Made by a program: the position numbers and the translations under genes
Notes under the pieces: model-generated
The model's input: only the letters and a program-made list of their open reading frames with translations
The model's database searches: none
Told to the model about the DNA's origin: nothing
From: Beijerinckiaceae bacterium
Lineage (GTDB): Bacteria > Pseudomonadota > Alphaproteobacteria > Rhizobiales > Beijerinckiaceae
Length of the DNA: 64,000 nt
Assembly (NCBI GenBank): GCA_027533425.1
Contig: JAPZUD010000002.1
Coordinates: forward strand, 1 to 64,000
Direction: 5' to 3'
Part shown: one piece after another, positions 51,368 to 59,489 of the stretch
Layout of the letters: every line of letters starts with the position of its first letter
How positions within the stretch are numbered: the stretch's first letter is position 1

Positions 51368-52384
51368 CTAGCGCCTTGCCCCGAGCAGGCCCTGCGGGCG
51401 GAAGGCCAGCACGGCGGCCATGATCAGGAAGGTGAAGACGACCGAATAGGTCGGCGCATAGACGAAGCCCATCTGCTCGGTGACGCCGATGATGAGCGAG
51501 CCGAGGGCAGCGCCGACGATCGAGCCCATGCCGCCGACAATGACAACCACAAGGCTGGCCAGCAGGAAGCGCGTATCCTCGCCCGGCGAGAGCGACTGGA
51601 AGGTGCCGCCGATGATGCCGGCCATGCCGGCGAGGCCGGCACCGAAACCGAACACGGCGAGGAAGACGAGCTGGATCCGCACGCCGGAGGCGGCGAGCAT
51701 CTCGCGGTCATCCACGCCGGCGCGGATCAGCATGCCGAGTGCTGTCCGGTTCAGGACCAGCCACATCGCCACGCCGATGACGATGGCGGCGATGAGGATC
51801 CAGACCCGCACCGCGGGGTAGCGAAGCCAGTTGGTGGCGCCGGTGCTGGCATTGATCGAATTGATGATCGGCAGCTCCATCGGCCCTGTCAGGAAGCCGG
51901 GCGCGAGGATCGAGTAGGATTGACCGCCCCAGAGCCAGAGCATGAGATCGGCGAGGACGATGGAAATGCCGATGCTGACCAGCGTCTGCCTCAGCTCCTC
52001 GCCCTCCATCTTCGAGAAGATGAAGCGCTGCATCAGCAGGCCGAGCAGGCCGACGACGAGGAACACCACCGGGAAGGCGATGAACCACGAACCGGTAAGG
52101 CTGGCGATCTCGTAGCCAAGATAGCCGCCGAGCAGGAAGAGCGAGCCATGGGCAAGGTTGACGACCCGCATCAGGCCGAAGATCAGCGTAAAGCCGGCTG
52201 CGACAAGGAAATAAAGCGCGCCGAGCGTGATACCGCCGAGCAGCGCATTGAGGAAGATCTGCTTTCGACCCCATTTCGCCACCAGTTCCGGCGGCCAGGG
52301 CGCGAAGACAAGCCAGAGGAAGACCGCGATCAGGATCGCGATGATCAGGCTCCGGAGCGGATTGCGCTTGATGATGTCATCCAT
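51368..52384 (-). CDS. Branched-chain amino acid/amide-type ABC permease (LivH-like)
   Basis: The 338-residue permease has the LivH stretches FGLMRVVNLAHGSLFLLGGY, RTALGMLIRAGVDDREM and GGMGSIVGAALGSLIIGV. The start at 52384 (MDDIIKRNP) gives a usual family length; the frame is open to 52471 but that extension looks like leader sequence. An AraC-family regulator gene lies upstream with a 168-bp gap (52385-52552) that probably contains the operon promoter. Confidence 0.9.
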   Translation of the reverse strand: MDDIIKRNPLRSLIIAILIAVFLWLVFAPWPPELVAKWGRKQIFLNALLGGITLGALYFLVAAGFTLIFGLMRVVNLAHGSLFLLGGYLGYEIASLTGSWFIAFPVVFLVVGLLGLLMQRFIFSKMEGEELRQTLVSIGISIVLADLMLWLWGGQSYSILAPGFLTGPMELPIINSINASTGATNWLRYPAVRVWILIAAIVIGVAMWLVLNRTALGMLIRAGVDDREMLAASGVRIQLVFLAVFGFGAGLAGMAGIIGGTFQSLSPGEDTRFLLASLVVVIVGGMGSIVGAALGSLIIGVTEQMGFVYAPTYSVVFTFLIMAAVLAFRPQGLLGARR

Positions 52385-52552
52385 CGCGGCGTGTCTCGGA
52401 AGACCCTTTCCTCGGACCGGCATCCTGTCTTTGCAGGGATCTGCCGGACCCGGATGGCGCCCCTTCGCCATCCCCCTCCGGCAAGACTAGAATGAGCACC
52501 CGCCGGCACGCTTTCCCGAACGTCTTTTCTTTCGGAAAACACGGAACCGACC

Positions 52553-53389
52553 TCAATGGACGGCCCCGAGGACGCTGCGCCGGTAGGCACTGGGGGGCAC
52601 AACGCCATTCGCGATGAAGAAGCGCGAGAAGCTGGCCGGCGTGGCGAAGCCAAGGTCGAGGCCGATTTCCGACACCGTCTCCTCGCCGCGCGCCAGCCTC
52701 TCGATGGCGCGCTCCATGCGGAGGGCGTTGAGATAGAGCGTCGGCGGCAGACCCACCTGCTCGCGGAACAGCTTGAAGAAATGCGGTCGCGACAGGCCGG
52801 CTGCGCGCGAGACAGCGCTCAGGTCGATCGGCTCGCCCAGGGTCTCGCCGAGAAGACTGATCGCGCGGCGGATCCGGAAATCACGGAAACCGAAGCGCGC
52901 CCGGTCGGTAGCCTGGCCGCCGGCCTGCCATTGCCAGGTCTGGTCGAAGGCGGCCTGGGTCAGGGCGCTGAGCCGGTCCTCGAAATTGCCGTCGCCGTCG
53001 GAATAGGCAGCAAGCTGCCGGGCGGTTTCGGCTGCAAGACGGGCAATATGGTCGTCCATGCTGACGACCGGGCGGCCGAAACGCAGGATTTCCGAGGCCT
53101 GGCCGCTGGCCTCCACAAACCAGCCGGGACGGATATAGAGCACCAGTGTCAGGGTGGCCTGGCGGCGATCCACCGGCATGAAATAATGCGGCTGCCAGGG
53201 GCTGATGGCCGTGGCCTGGAGCGGGTTGAGCGGATATGCGCGACCGTCGATCACGACTTTCGCCGCAGGTCCGCGGACATGGAAGATCAGATGCCCTTCC
53301 CGGTGGGCATGAGGCACCATGGGCCGGTCCAGTTCGTACAGGCACGCCCGTCCGAACGCGCCGTGTGCGACAGCGTGAGCAACGCTCAT
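52553..53389 (-). CDS. AraC-family transcriptional regulator
   Basis: The 278-residue regulator has an N-terminal cupin-like sensor domain (MVPHAHREGHLIFHVRGPAA) and a C-terminal double helix-turn-helix (about residues 175-275): LSAVSRAAGLSRPHFFKLFR and VSEIGLDLGFATPASFSRFF. It probably activates the downstream Liv/Tm-1/hydroxylase cluster in response to a pathway metabolite. The ATG at 53389 has GGAGG 6 bases upstream. It lies between the Fe-ADH-like gene and the permeases on the same strand. Confidence 0.9.
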   Translation of the reverse strand: MSVAHAVAHGAFGRACLYELDRPMVPHAHREGHLIFHVRGPAAKVVIDGRAYPLNPLQATAISPWQPHYFMPVDRRQATLTLVLYIRPGWFVEASGQASEILRFGRPVVSMDDHIARLAAETARQLAAYSDGDGNFEDRLSALTQAAFDQTWQWQAGGQATDRARFGFRDFRIRRAISLLGETLGEPIDLSAVSRAAGLSRPHFFKLFREQVGLPPTLYLNALRMERAIERLARGEETVSEIGLDLGFATPASFSRFFIANGVVPPSAYRRSVLGAVH

Positions 53390-53486
53390 CGGTTTCCTCC
53401 CGCTCGTTTTTTCTGGCGGTTTACGACGAATGTATAATGTGTGTGGCCGCTGGCAACCGGCGCCCGGCAAGAAAGATTCGGCAGGG

Positions 53487-54542
53487 TCACCATGCGGCCT
53501 CGAGGATGAGTCGGCAGTCGCCCGGGGTCAGGCGGCGCGGGTTGGCCAGGGCGGCGGGATCATTGGCCGCCATTTCCGCGAAACGGTCGAAGCGGCGCCG
53601 GTCAATGCCGATTTCGCGGAGGCTTGTCGGCAGGCCGAGCCCGCGCGCGAAGGCGCCGATCTCCGTGCTGAGCGAGACCTGCCCATCGCGCCGCGCCAAT
53701 GTCATCGCGAGCGCGGCATAGCGATCCCCCACCGCCTGGGCGTTGAAATCGGCCATGGCCGCGAGAAGCGGGGCGTGCAGATCGCCCGGCAGGAAGCCGG
53801 ACTGCAATTCCGGCTCGATGGGAAATGCCAGCGCATCGACCCCGCCCACCGCCTTTTCGAGTGCGAGGCCAGCGGTCATCGCCGCCGCCATGACCTCGCG
53901 CCGGGCCTCGCGGTGGCCCGGCATTCCGAGCACAACCGGCAGCCAGCGCGTCATCCGGCGCACGGCTTCAAGGGCGAGACCATCCGCGGGCGGGTTGTAA
54001 CTGGGGCTGGCATAGGCCTCGATGGCATGGACCATGATCTCCATGGCCGAGGCGGCAATGCGGCGTACGGGCACCGTTTCCAGCACGGTGGGGTCGACAA
54101 TGACGCGGTCAGGCCGCGGACAGGCGGCGGGCCGCCCGTCCCGCGGGCGGACATGGCGGCCGAGACCGAGATCGGACAGGCCGACCGGCACGGCGATCAC
54201 CGTGAGCCGCTCGCCCTGCCGGGTCGCCTCCGCCGCGACAAGCCTCGCTTGGCCGATGGCCGAGGCGCCGCCGACGGCGAGAAGGGTCGTGGTGCGGATC
54301 TCGCGCAGGCGGGCCAGCGCGGCCCGCGTCTCCTCGCGCGAGGGGGCGCCGGGCGGCAGGGTATGGGCGGTCAGGGAAATGCGGCCGAGAGCCTCGCGCA
54401 CGCGGTCGAGCGCCATGTCACTGCCGGGCTCGTCATCGGCCAGTACCAGGGCCTGCGACAGGGGACCGGTCTCTTCGGGCAGCGCATCCTCGATGGCCGC
54501 CTCGGCAAAATGGGTCCGGGTCAGATACCCTATCAGGGTCAT
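53487..54542 (-). CDS. Iron-containing alcohol dehydrogenase-like protein with altered metal site
   Basis: The 351-residue protein has the Fe-ADH/maleylacetate reductase layout: an N-terminal nucleotide-binding half (LLAVGGASAIGQARLVAAEA, VIAVPVG) and a helical C-terminal half. By eye-alignment to FucO-type enzymes, the metal Asp is Glu in MEIMVHAIEAYAS (the following His is kept), and the first His of the VHGMAHPLG-like motif region reads VDALAFPIE, losing the metal His. The last ligand His is kept in GDLHAPLLAAM. Redox activity with iron is therefore doubtful. The gene lies between the solute-binding protein and the AraC regulator; a hairpin separates it from the former. Confidence 0.75.
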   Translation of the reverse strand: MTLIGYLTRTHFAEAAIEDALPEETGPLSQALVLADDEPGSDMALDRVREALGRISLTAHTLPPGAPSREETRAALARLREIRTTTLLAVGGASAIGQARLVAAEATRQGERLTVIAVPVGLSDLGLGRHVRPRDGRPAACPRPDRVIVDPTVLETVPVRRIAASAMEIMVHAIEAYASPSYNPPADGLALEAVRRMTRWLPVVLGMPGHREARREVMAAAMTAGLALEKAVGGVDALAFPIEPELQSGFLPGDLHAPLLAAMADFNAQAVGDRYAALAMTLARRDGQVSLSTEIGAFARGLGLPTSLREIGIDRRRFDRFAEMAANDPAALANPRRLTPGDCRLILEAAW

Positions 54543-54604
54543 CGGCAGCACTCCCGGCGAGGGCGATCTGGCGCCGCCCGTTCTTGTCTTCGCGAAGGAG
54601 AGAA

Positions 54605-54628
54605 CGGCTGGCCCCGGAGGGCCAGCCG
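54605..54628 (-). terminator. Strong intercistronic hairpin between solute-binding protein and Fe-ADH-like genes
   Basis: A perfect 10-bp GC stem, CGGCTGGCCC (54605-54614) with GGGCCAGCCG (54619-54628) around a 4-base loop, lies 29 bp past the stop codon at 54658. On the minus strand it is followed by TTCTCTCCTTC. It could attenuate transcription or protect the 3' end of the binding-protein mRNA, giving more of it than of the genes beyond. Confidence 0.65.
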
Positions 54629-54657
54629 CATGTCGGCCTATCGATGAGGAGGGCTTC

Positions 54658-55923
54658 TCAGCCGCCCGAGCGGAGCTTCGCGCAATCCACCACATTGCGC
54701 GACGGCAGGCCGAGGGCGCGGAACTGCTCGGCCGTCATGCCCAGCGTCTGGGTCACGTTGTCGGTCTTGGCGACCATCTTGGTGGTCATGTTGCCATCCG
54801 GTCCGTCAACCACCTCGTTGATGAACACCGTACCGGTGGCCTGGCGGTTCTCGTTGAGCGTGATCTTGCCGACCGGGCTGTCCAGCTGGAGCTTATTGAG
54901 GGCTTCCTTGAACTTGGCCTGGCCGTTCGACAGGTCACCGCCGGCCGCTTCCAGCCCCTTGATGGCCGCGAGCGTGGCCGTGTAATAGCCCAGCCCGAAC
55001 AGCGAGGGCGACGGCAGGCGCTGGTTGGCCGGGAAGGAATCCTGGTAGAGCTTCACATAGGACGTCCAGGCAGGATCCTTGTTGTCCGTCGCGAAGGGGC
55101 CGGAGACCGGCGTGCCCTTCAGGGCGTCCTTGGCGCGGCCGCGGGCGGTCAGCACGGTCTGGTCGGCCAGGATGGTCCCGCCGATCAGACGCGTCTTCTC
55201 GCCGGCCTGCTGGTACTGGTTGAGGAAGTTGATCGCGTCCGTGCCGCCAAGTCCGAGATAGATCGCGTCCACATTTTCCGGCAGCTGGGCGATGATGCCG
55301 CCGAAATCGGACTGGCCGAGCGGCTGCCAGAAGCGCTGGACGATATCGCCGCCCGCCTTGCAATAATCGACCGCGAAGCCCATGAAATTGGTGTAGCCGA
55401 AGGAATAGTCAGCCACGATCGTCGCGATCTTCTTGTAGCCCTTCGTCTTGACCGCATAGGAGCCGAGGCCGAAGCCCCATTGCCCGCCATCGAGATTGAA
55501 GCGGTAGAAGTTCGGCGCCGGATCGACCCAGGTGGTCTCGAGCGCGCCGGAAATCCCGTTGATCACCACGTTGTTGGGAATGGTCTTGGCGAAGTCGCGC
55601 ATGGCGATGCCTTCCGAACCGGAAAGCGGGCCGATGATGAGATCGACCTTGTCCTGTTCGATCAGCTTGCGGGCCATGCGGATCGTGGTGTCCGGCTTGG
55701 TGTCGGTCGGCGCGACGACCGTCTCCACCTTCTTGCCGGCAATCGTGTTGTTGACCTGCTTGAGGGCGAGTTCCACGTTCCGGACGCCATCCTGGCCCCC
55801 GGTCGCAAACGCGCCTTCAAGCGCGACGAGAATGCCGATCTTGATGGTTCCACCCTGCGCCATGGCTGCGCCAGGCAGCATGAGGGCGGTGATCGCAACG
55901 GCTCCGAGCAAAGTCTTGCGCAT
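54658..55923 (-). CDS. ABC transporter solute-binding protein (LivJ/amide-type)
   Basis: The 421-residue protein has a signal peptide (LLGAVAITALMLPGAAMA) and the type I periplasmic binding fold of the branched-chain amino acid/amide family: IKIGILVALEGAFATGGQDG, LIIGPLSGSEGIAMRDFAK and TNFMGFAVDYCKAGGDIV. It is the first gene of the minus-strand cluster and supplies the LivHM/LivG/LivF-fusion importer. Ligand cannot be read from the sequence; nearby enzymes point to an N-heterocycle or amide. Confidence 0.92.
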   Translation of the reverse strand: MRKTLLGAVAITALMLPGAAMAQGGTIKIGILVALEGAFATGGQDGVRNVELALKQVNNTIAGKKVETVVAPTDTKPDTTIRMARKLIEQDKVDLIIGPLSGSEGIAMRDFAKTIPNNVVINGISGALETTWVDPAPNFYRFNLDGGQWGFGLGSYAVKTKGYKKIATIVADYSFGYTNFMGFAVDYCKAGGDIVQRFWQPLGQSDFGGIIAQLPENVDAIYLGLGGTDAINFLNQYQQAGEKTRLIGGTILADQTVLTARGRAKDALKGTPVSGPFATDNKDPAWTSYVKLYQDSFPANQRLPSPSLFGLGYYTATLAAIKGLEAAGGDLSNGQAKFKEALNKLQLDSPVGKITLNENRQATGTVFINEVVDGPDGNMTTKMVAKTDNVTQTLGMTAEQFRALGLPSRNVVDCAKLRSGG

Positions 55924-56158
55924 AGGTATTCCTCCCTGTGACGCGGCAGGTCCCGCCGGCCATGACGCCGTGACAAGCCTGCTCGCCTCGCAGCGCGATC
56001 TTCAGCCGCGCCTCGGTGAAGGCTGCCGTTCAACCCCGAAACCGCCCATATCCCAGCGTCTCATTTTATGGCGAAGGGCCGGCACCTTGCCCGCTTGACG
56101 CCCCGGGACGAACCGTCTCGACTGCAGCGTCCCATCGTGGTGGCAGGAAAACGGCTTC

Positions 56159-57187
56159 ATGACACGCCTGCGTTTCGGAATGATCGGCCTTGGCATGGCC
56201 GTAGCCCCGCATGCCAGGAGCCTGCAGGACCTTGCGGGCGAGATCGAGCTTGTCCATGCTTTCAGCCCCAGCCCGGAGCGGCGGGCGGGCTTCTCGAAGG
56301 CCTTCGGTTTCCCGACCTGTGGGAGGATCGAGGACATCATCGACGATCCCGGCCTCGACGCGGTCATGGTCCTGACCCCGCCGAATACCCATCTCGAACT
56401 GGTCGAGCGCCTTGCTGCCACCGGCAAGCACATCCTCCTGGAAAAGCCGCTCGACATCGCGACGCCAAGAGCAGAAGCGCTCGTTACGGCCTGCGAAAAG
56501 GCTGGCGTGACCTTGGCGGTCATGCTCCAGCACCGGTTCAAACCGGCGGCCGAACGCCTCGCCGCCCGCCTGCGCGAGGGTAGCCTCGGGCCGCTGATCC
56601 GGTGCAGCGCGGCGATTCCGCTCTGGCGACCGCAATCCTATTACGACGAGCCGGGCCGCGGCACGCTGGCTCGAGATGGTGGCGGCGTGCTGCTGACGCA
56701 GGGCATCCATACACTGGACCTGATGATCAGCCTGGCCGGGCCGGTGAGCCGCGTCTGCGGCGAGGCCGTGACCAGCCCGATCCACCGCATGGAGACCGAA
56801 GATCTTGTGACGGCCACGTTACGCTTCGCGAATGGCGCCGTGGGCACGCTCGATGCGACGACCGCCTGTTTCCCCGGCTTTCCGGAGCGGATTGAGATGA
56901 TCTGTCGCAATGGCACGGCGATCCTCGCCGGCTCCTCGCTCGATATCCATGGGCATGATGGCGGGCATGAAACCATCCGCCCGGACAATTCCCCCGGCGG
57001 AACAGGTGCGGACCCGATGGCCTTCCCCCATGATTACCATCGGGGCGTCATCGCCGATTTTGCTGCCGCCCTCCGCGAGAAGCGGGCGCCGCGCATTCCC
57101 GGCCGGGACGTGCTGCATGTCCACCGGCTGATCGATGCGTTGCTGGAATCGGGCCGGACCGGCCTGCCGGTCGAACTCGCCGGCTGA
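56159..57187 (+). CDS. Gfo/Idh/MocA-family NAD(P)-dependent oxidoreductase
   Basis: The 342-residue protein has the N-terminal Rossmann motif RFGMIGLGMAVAPHARSLQD, the family EKP motif in HILLEKPLDI and the C-terminal substrate domain (GPVSRVCGEAVTSPIHRMET). Members oxidise or reduce sugars, cyclitols and related compounds. It is divergent from the solute-binding protein gene by about 235 bp (55924-56158), a gap with no other gene. Its role in the adjacent pathway is unknown. It converges with the ankyrin gene. Confidence 0.9.
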   Translation: MTRLRFGMIGLGMAVAPHARSLQDLAGEIELVHAFSPSPERRAGFSKAFGFPTCGRIEDIIDDPGLDAVMVLTPPNTHLELVERLAATGKHILLEKPLDIATPRAEALVTACEKAGVTLAVMLQHRFKPAAERLAARLREGSLGPLIRCSAAIPLWRPQSYYDEPGRGTLARDGGGVLLTQGIHTLDLMISLAGPVSRVCGEAVTSPIHRMETEDLVTATLRFANGAVGTLDATTACFPGFPERIEMICRNGTAILAGSSLDIHGHDGGHETIRPDNSPGGTGADPMAFPHDYHRGVIADFAAALREKRAPRIPGRDVLHVHRLIDALLESGRTGLPVELAG

Positions 57188-57204
57188 GGCCGGAAAGCGC
57201 GTTC

Positions 57205-57882
57205 CTACCGGGTTTTCTTCTCGATCAGCGCGGCAATCAGCCCGAAGCCGCGCCGCTTCGCATGGTCGAGCGGCGTGACGCCCTCGCGATCGGCGAGGCC
57301 GGGATCCGCGCCGGCTTCGAGGAGGGCATCGACGATCTCGACATAGGCGGGGCCGCCATCGCCGAGGATCACCGCCTCCAGGAGGGCCGTCCAGCCCAGG
57401 CGATTGACGTGATCGACGTTGATCTTCGTCTTGAGCAGCCGGTAGACCACCTCGACATGGCCATAATGGCAGGCGGGGATCAGCGCCGTGCCGCCATAGC
57501 GGTTGGTCGAGGCAAGGTCGGCCCCATGCGCCAGTGTCATTTCGAGGATCTCGAGCCGGCCTCTGGCGCCCGCCAGCAGGAAGGGCGAGTCGCTGATGGA
57601 GTCCTTCGCATTCACATCGGCACCGGCCTGGATGAGGATCCGTGCCGCCTCCACATGATTGCCCTGCACGGCAGCCAGCAGCGCCGTCCGGCCTGTCCGG
57701 TCGCGAACATCGACAGGCACGCCGATGCCGAGGAACCGCGCAACGGCATCGGCATCGCCGGACGCGGCAGCATGGATCATGGCGATGGCGGAAGCGTCGT
57801 CCCGGGATTGCGCGGAAGACAGCATCACCAGCAGCGTGGATGCGACGGACAATGCAATCAGGCTTCTCCGGCTTTCCATCAT
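57205..57882 (-). CDS. Secreted ankyrin-repeat protein
   Basis: The 225-residue protein begins with a signal-like segment (SLIALSVASTLLVMLSSAQS) and then has about five ankyrin repeats, for example DRTGRTALLAAVQGNHVEAA, ILIQAGADVNAKDSISDSPF and NRYGGTALIPACHYGHVEVV. It is probably periplasmic and mediates protein-protein contacts. Periplasmic ankyrin proteins in proteobacteria are sometimes linked to catalase and oxidative stress. It is divergent from the photolyase gene by about 120 bp. No specific partner can be named. Confidence 0.88.
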   Translation of the reverse strand: MMESRRSLIALSVASTLLVMLSSAQSRDDASAIAMIHAAASGDADAVARFLGIGVPVDVRDRTGRTALLAAVQGNHVEAARILIQAGADVNAKDSISDSPFLLAGARGRLEILEMTLAHGADLASTNRYGGTALIPACHYGHVEVVYRLLKTKINVDHVNRLGWTALLEAVILGDGGPAYVEIVDALLEAGADPGLADREGVTPLDHAKRRGFGLIAALIEKKTR

Positions 57883-58005
57883 CGGGCTCCTCCGGGGCCG
57901 GCACGCCAGCCGGCCCTACCGGGAAGCTAGCATAACGGGGTGCCGGCGCGTTTCACATTGCCGCGACGGCCTTCCCTTTGCAGTGCGATGCGATATCTCG
58001 GCACG

Positions 58006-59478
58006 ATGACACGCCTTGACTCCTCTTCTGACCGGGCTCTCGTCTGGTTTCGCAGCGATCTCCGCCTGACCGACAACCCTGCCCTTGCCGCTGCCCTTGG
58101 CGCGAAGGAGGTCCTTTTCGTCTTCATCATGGAGACAAATGATGGCCTGCGGCCACGCGGCGGGGCCAGCCTTTGGTGGCTGCATCATTCGCTGGAGAGC
58201 CTCGACAGAAGCCTTGCGGAACGCGGGCAGAAGTTGCTGATCCTCAAGGGGGATTCCCGGCAGATCATCCCTCGGCTGGCCGAATGGTCCGGGGCGGGCC
58301 ATGTGGTCTGGAACCGGCGCTATGGCCAGCCCGAGCGGGATATGGATGCCGGGATCAAGGCCACGCTGAAGGCCGGCGGGGTCGCCGTCGACAGCTTCAA
58401 CGGGGCCCTGCTCTACGAGCCGATGGAGATCCGCTCGAAGGCTGGCGGCCCGATGCGCGTCTTCACCCCGTTCTGGCGGGCCTGCCGCACCCTGCGCGAG
58501 CCGGACCAGCCGGTCGCGGCGCCGGAACGGCTTCCGCCACCCCCCGCCACGCCACCGGCGGATACGCTCGCGCTGGCCGACCTTGCATTGCTGCCGACAA
58601 GGCCGGACTGGGCTGTCGGGCTGCGTGCCAACTGGCAGCCGGGTGAAGCCGGCGCTGCGGCCAGGCTGGCGGATTTCCTCGCCGGGCCGCTCAGGAACTA
58701 TGGCGAGAACCGCAACCGCCCGGATTTTGTCTCGACATCACGGCTTTCGCCGCACCTGGCCTTCGGCGAGATCTCGCCGCGCCAGATCTGGCATGCCACC
58801 GAGGCTGCCCGCATGACCGGGAAGGCCGCCGGAAATGCCGAGGATATCGACAAGTTTTTCTCGGAACTGGGTTGGCGGGAATTCTCGCATCACCTGCTGT
58901 TCCACTTCCCCACCCTGCCGAGATCGAATTACCAGCCGAAATTCGATTCCTTCCCGTGGCAGGAGGATCCGGCCGGGCTCACCGCCTGGCAGCGCGGCCG
59001 GACCGGCTATCCGATCGTCGATGCCGGCATGCGCGAGCTCTGGCAGACCGGGTTCATGCATAACCGGGTGCGGATGATTGTCGCATCTTTCCTCATCAAG
59101 CACCTGATGATCGATTGGCGACTTGGCGAAAGCTGGTTCTGGGATACGCTGTGCGATGCGGATCCGGCGAACAATGCGGCAAGCTGGCAATGGGTCGCGG
59201 GGTCTGGGGCCGATGCGGCGCCGTATTTCCGGATTTTCAATCCGGTCACGCAGGGGGAGAAATTCGATCCGGACGGAGGCTATATCCGTACCTTCGTTCC
59301 GGAACTGGCCCGTCTTCCGGACAAGTTCATCCACAAACCGTGGGAAGCGCCGCATCCGATCCGGCAAGCTGCGGGTATCGTGTTGGGACAGACCTATCCC
59401 AAGCCGGTCGTCCAGCATGAGCATGCCCGCCAGCGTGCGCTTGCCGCCTTCCAGTCCCTCTCCGGGGAGCCTCTTTGA
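58006..59478 (+). CDS. phrB: Deoxyribodipyrimidine (CPD) photolyase
   Basis: The 490-residue enzyme has an N-terminal alpha/beta antenna domain (LVWFRSDLRLTDNPALAAAL) and a C-terminal FAD domain with STSRLSPHLAFGEISPRQIW, WREFSHHLLFHFPTLP and RTGYPIVDAGMRELWQTGFM, then WFWDTLCDADPANNAASWQW with FAD-contact Asp and Asn. It repairs UV-induced cyclobutane dimers using blue light. Start choice: the ATG at 58006 keeps normal length; the frame is open to 57940. It is the first of four genes; in Rhodobacter related genes belong to the RpoE/ChrR singlet-oxygen regulon. Confidence 0.92.
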   Translation: MTRLDSSSDRALVWFRSDLRLTDNPALAAALGAKEVLFVFIMETNDGLRPRGGASLWWLHHSLESLDRSLAERGQKLLILKGDSRQIIPRLAEWSGAGHVVWNRRYGQPERDMDAGIKATLKAGGVAVDSFNGALLYEPMEIRSKAGGPMRVFTPFWRACRTLREPDQPVAAPERLPPPPATPPADTLALADLALLPTRPDWAVGLRANWQPGEAGAAARLADFLAGPLRNYGENRNRPDFVSTSRLSPHLAFGEISPRQIWHATEAARMTGKAAGNAEDIDKFFSELGWREFSHHLLFHFPTLPRSNYQPKFDSFPWQEDPAGLTAWQRGRTGYPIVDAGMRELWQTGFMHNRVRMIVASFLIKHLMIDWRLGESWFWDTLCDADPANNAASWQWVAGSGADAAPYFRIFNPVTQGEKFDPDGGYIRTFVPELARLPDKFIHKPWEAPHPIRQAAGIVLGQTYPKPVVQHEHARQRALAAFQSLSGEPL

Positions 59479-59489
59479 AAGGACATGCC

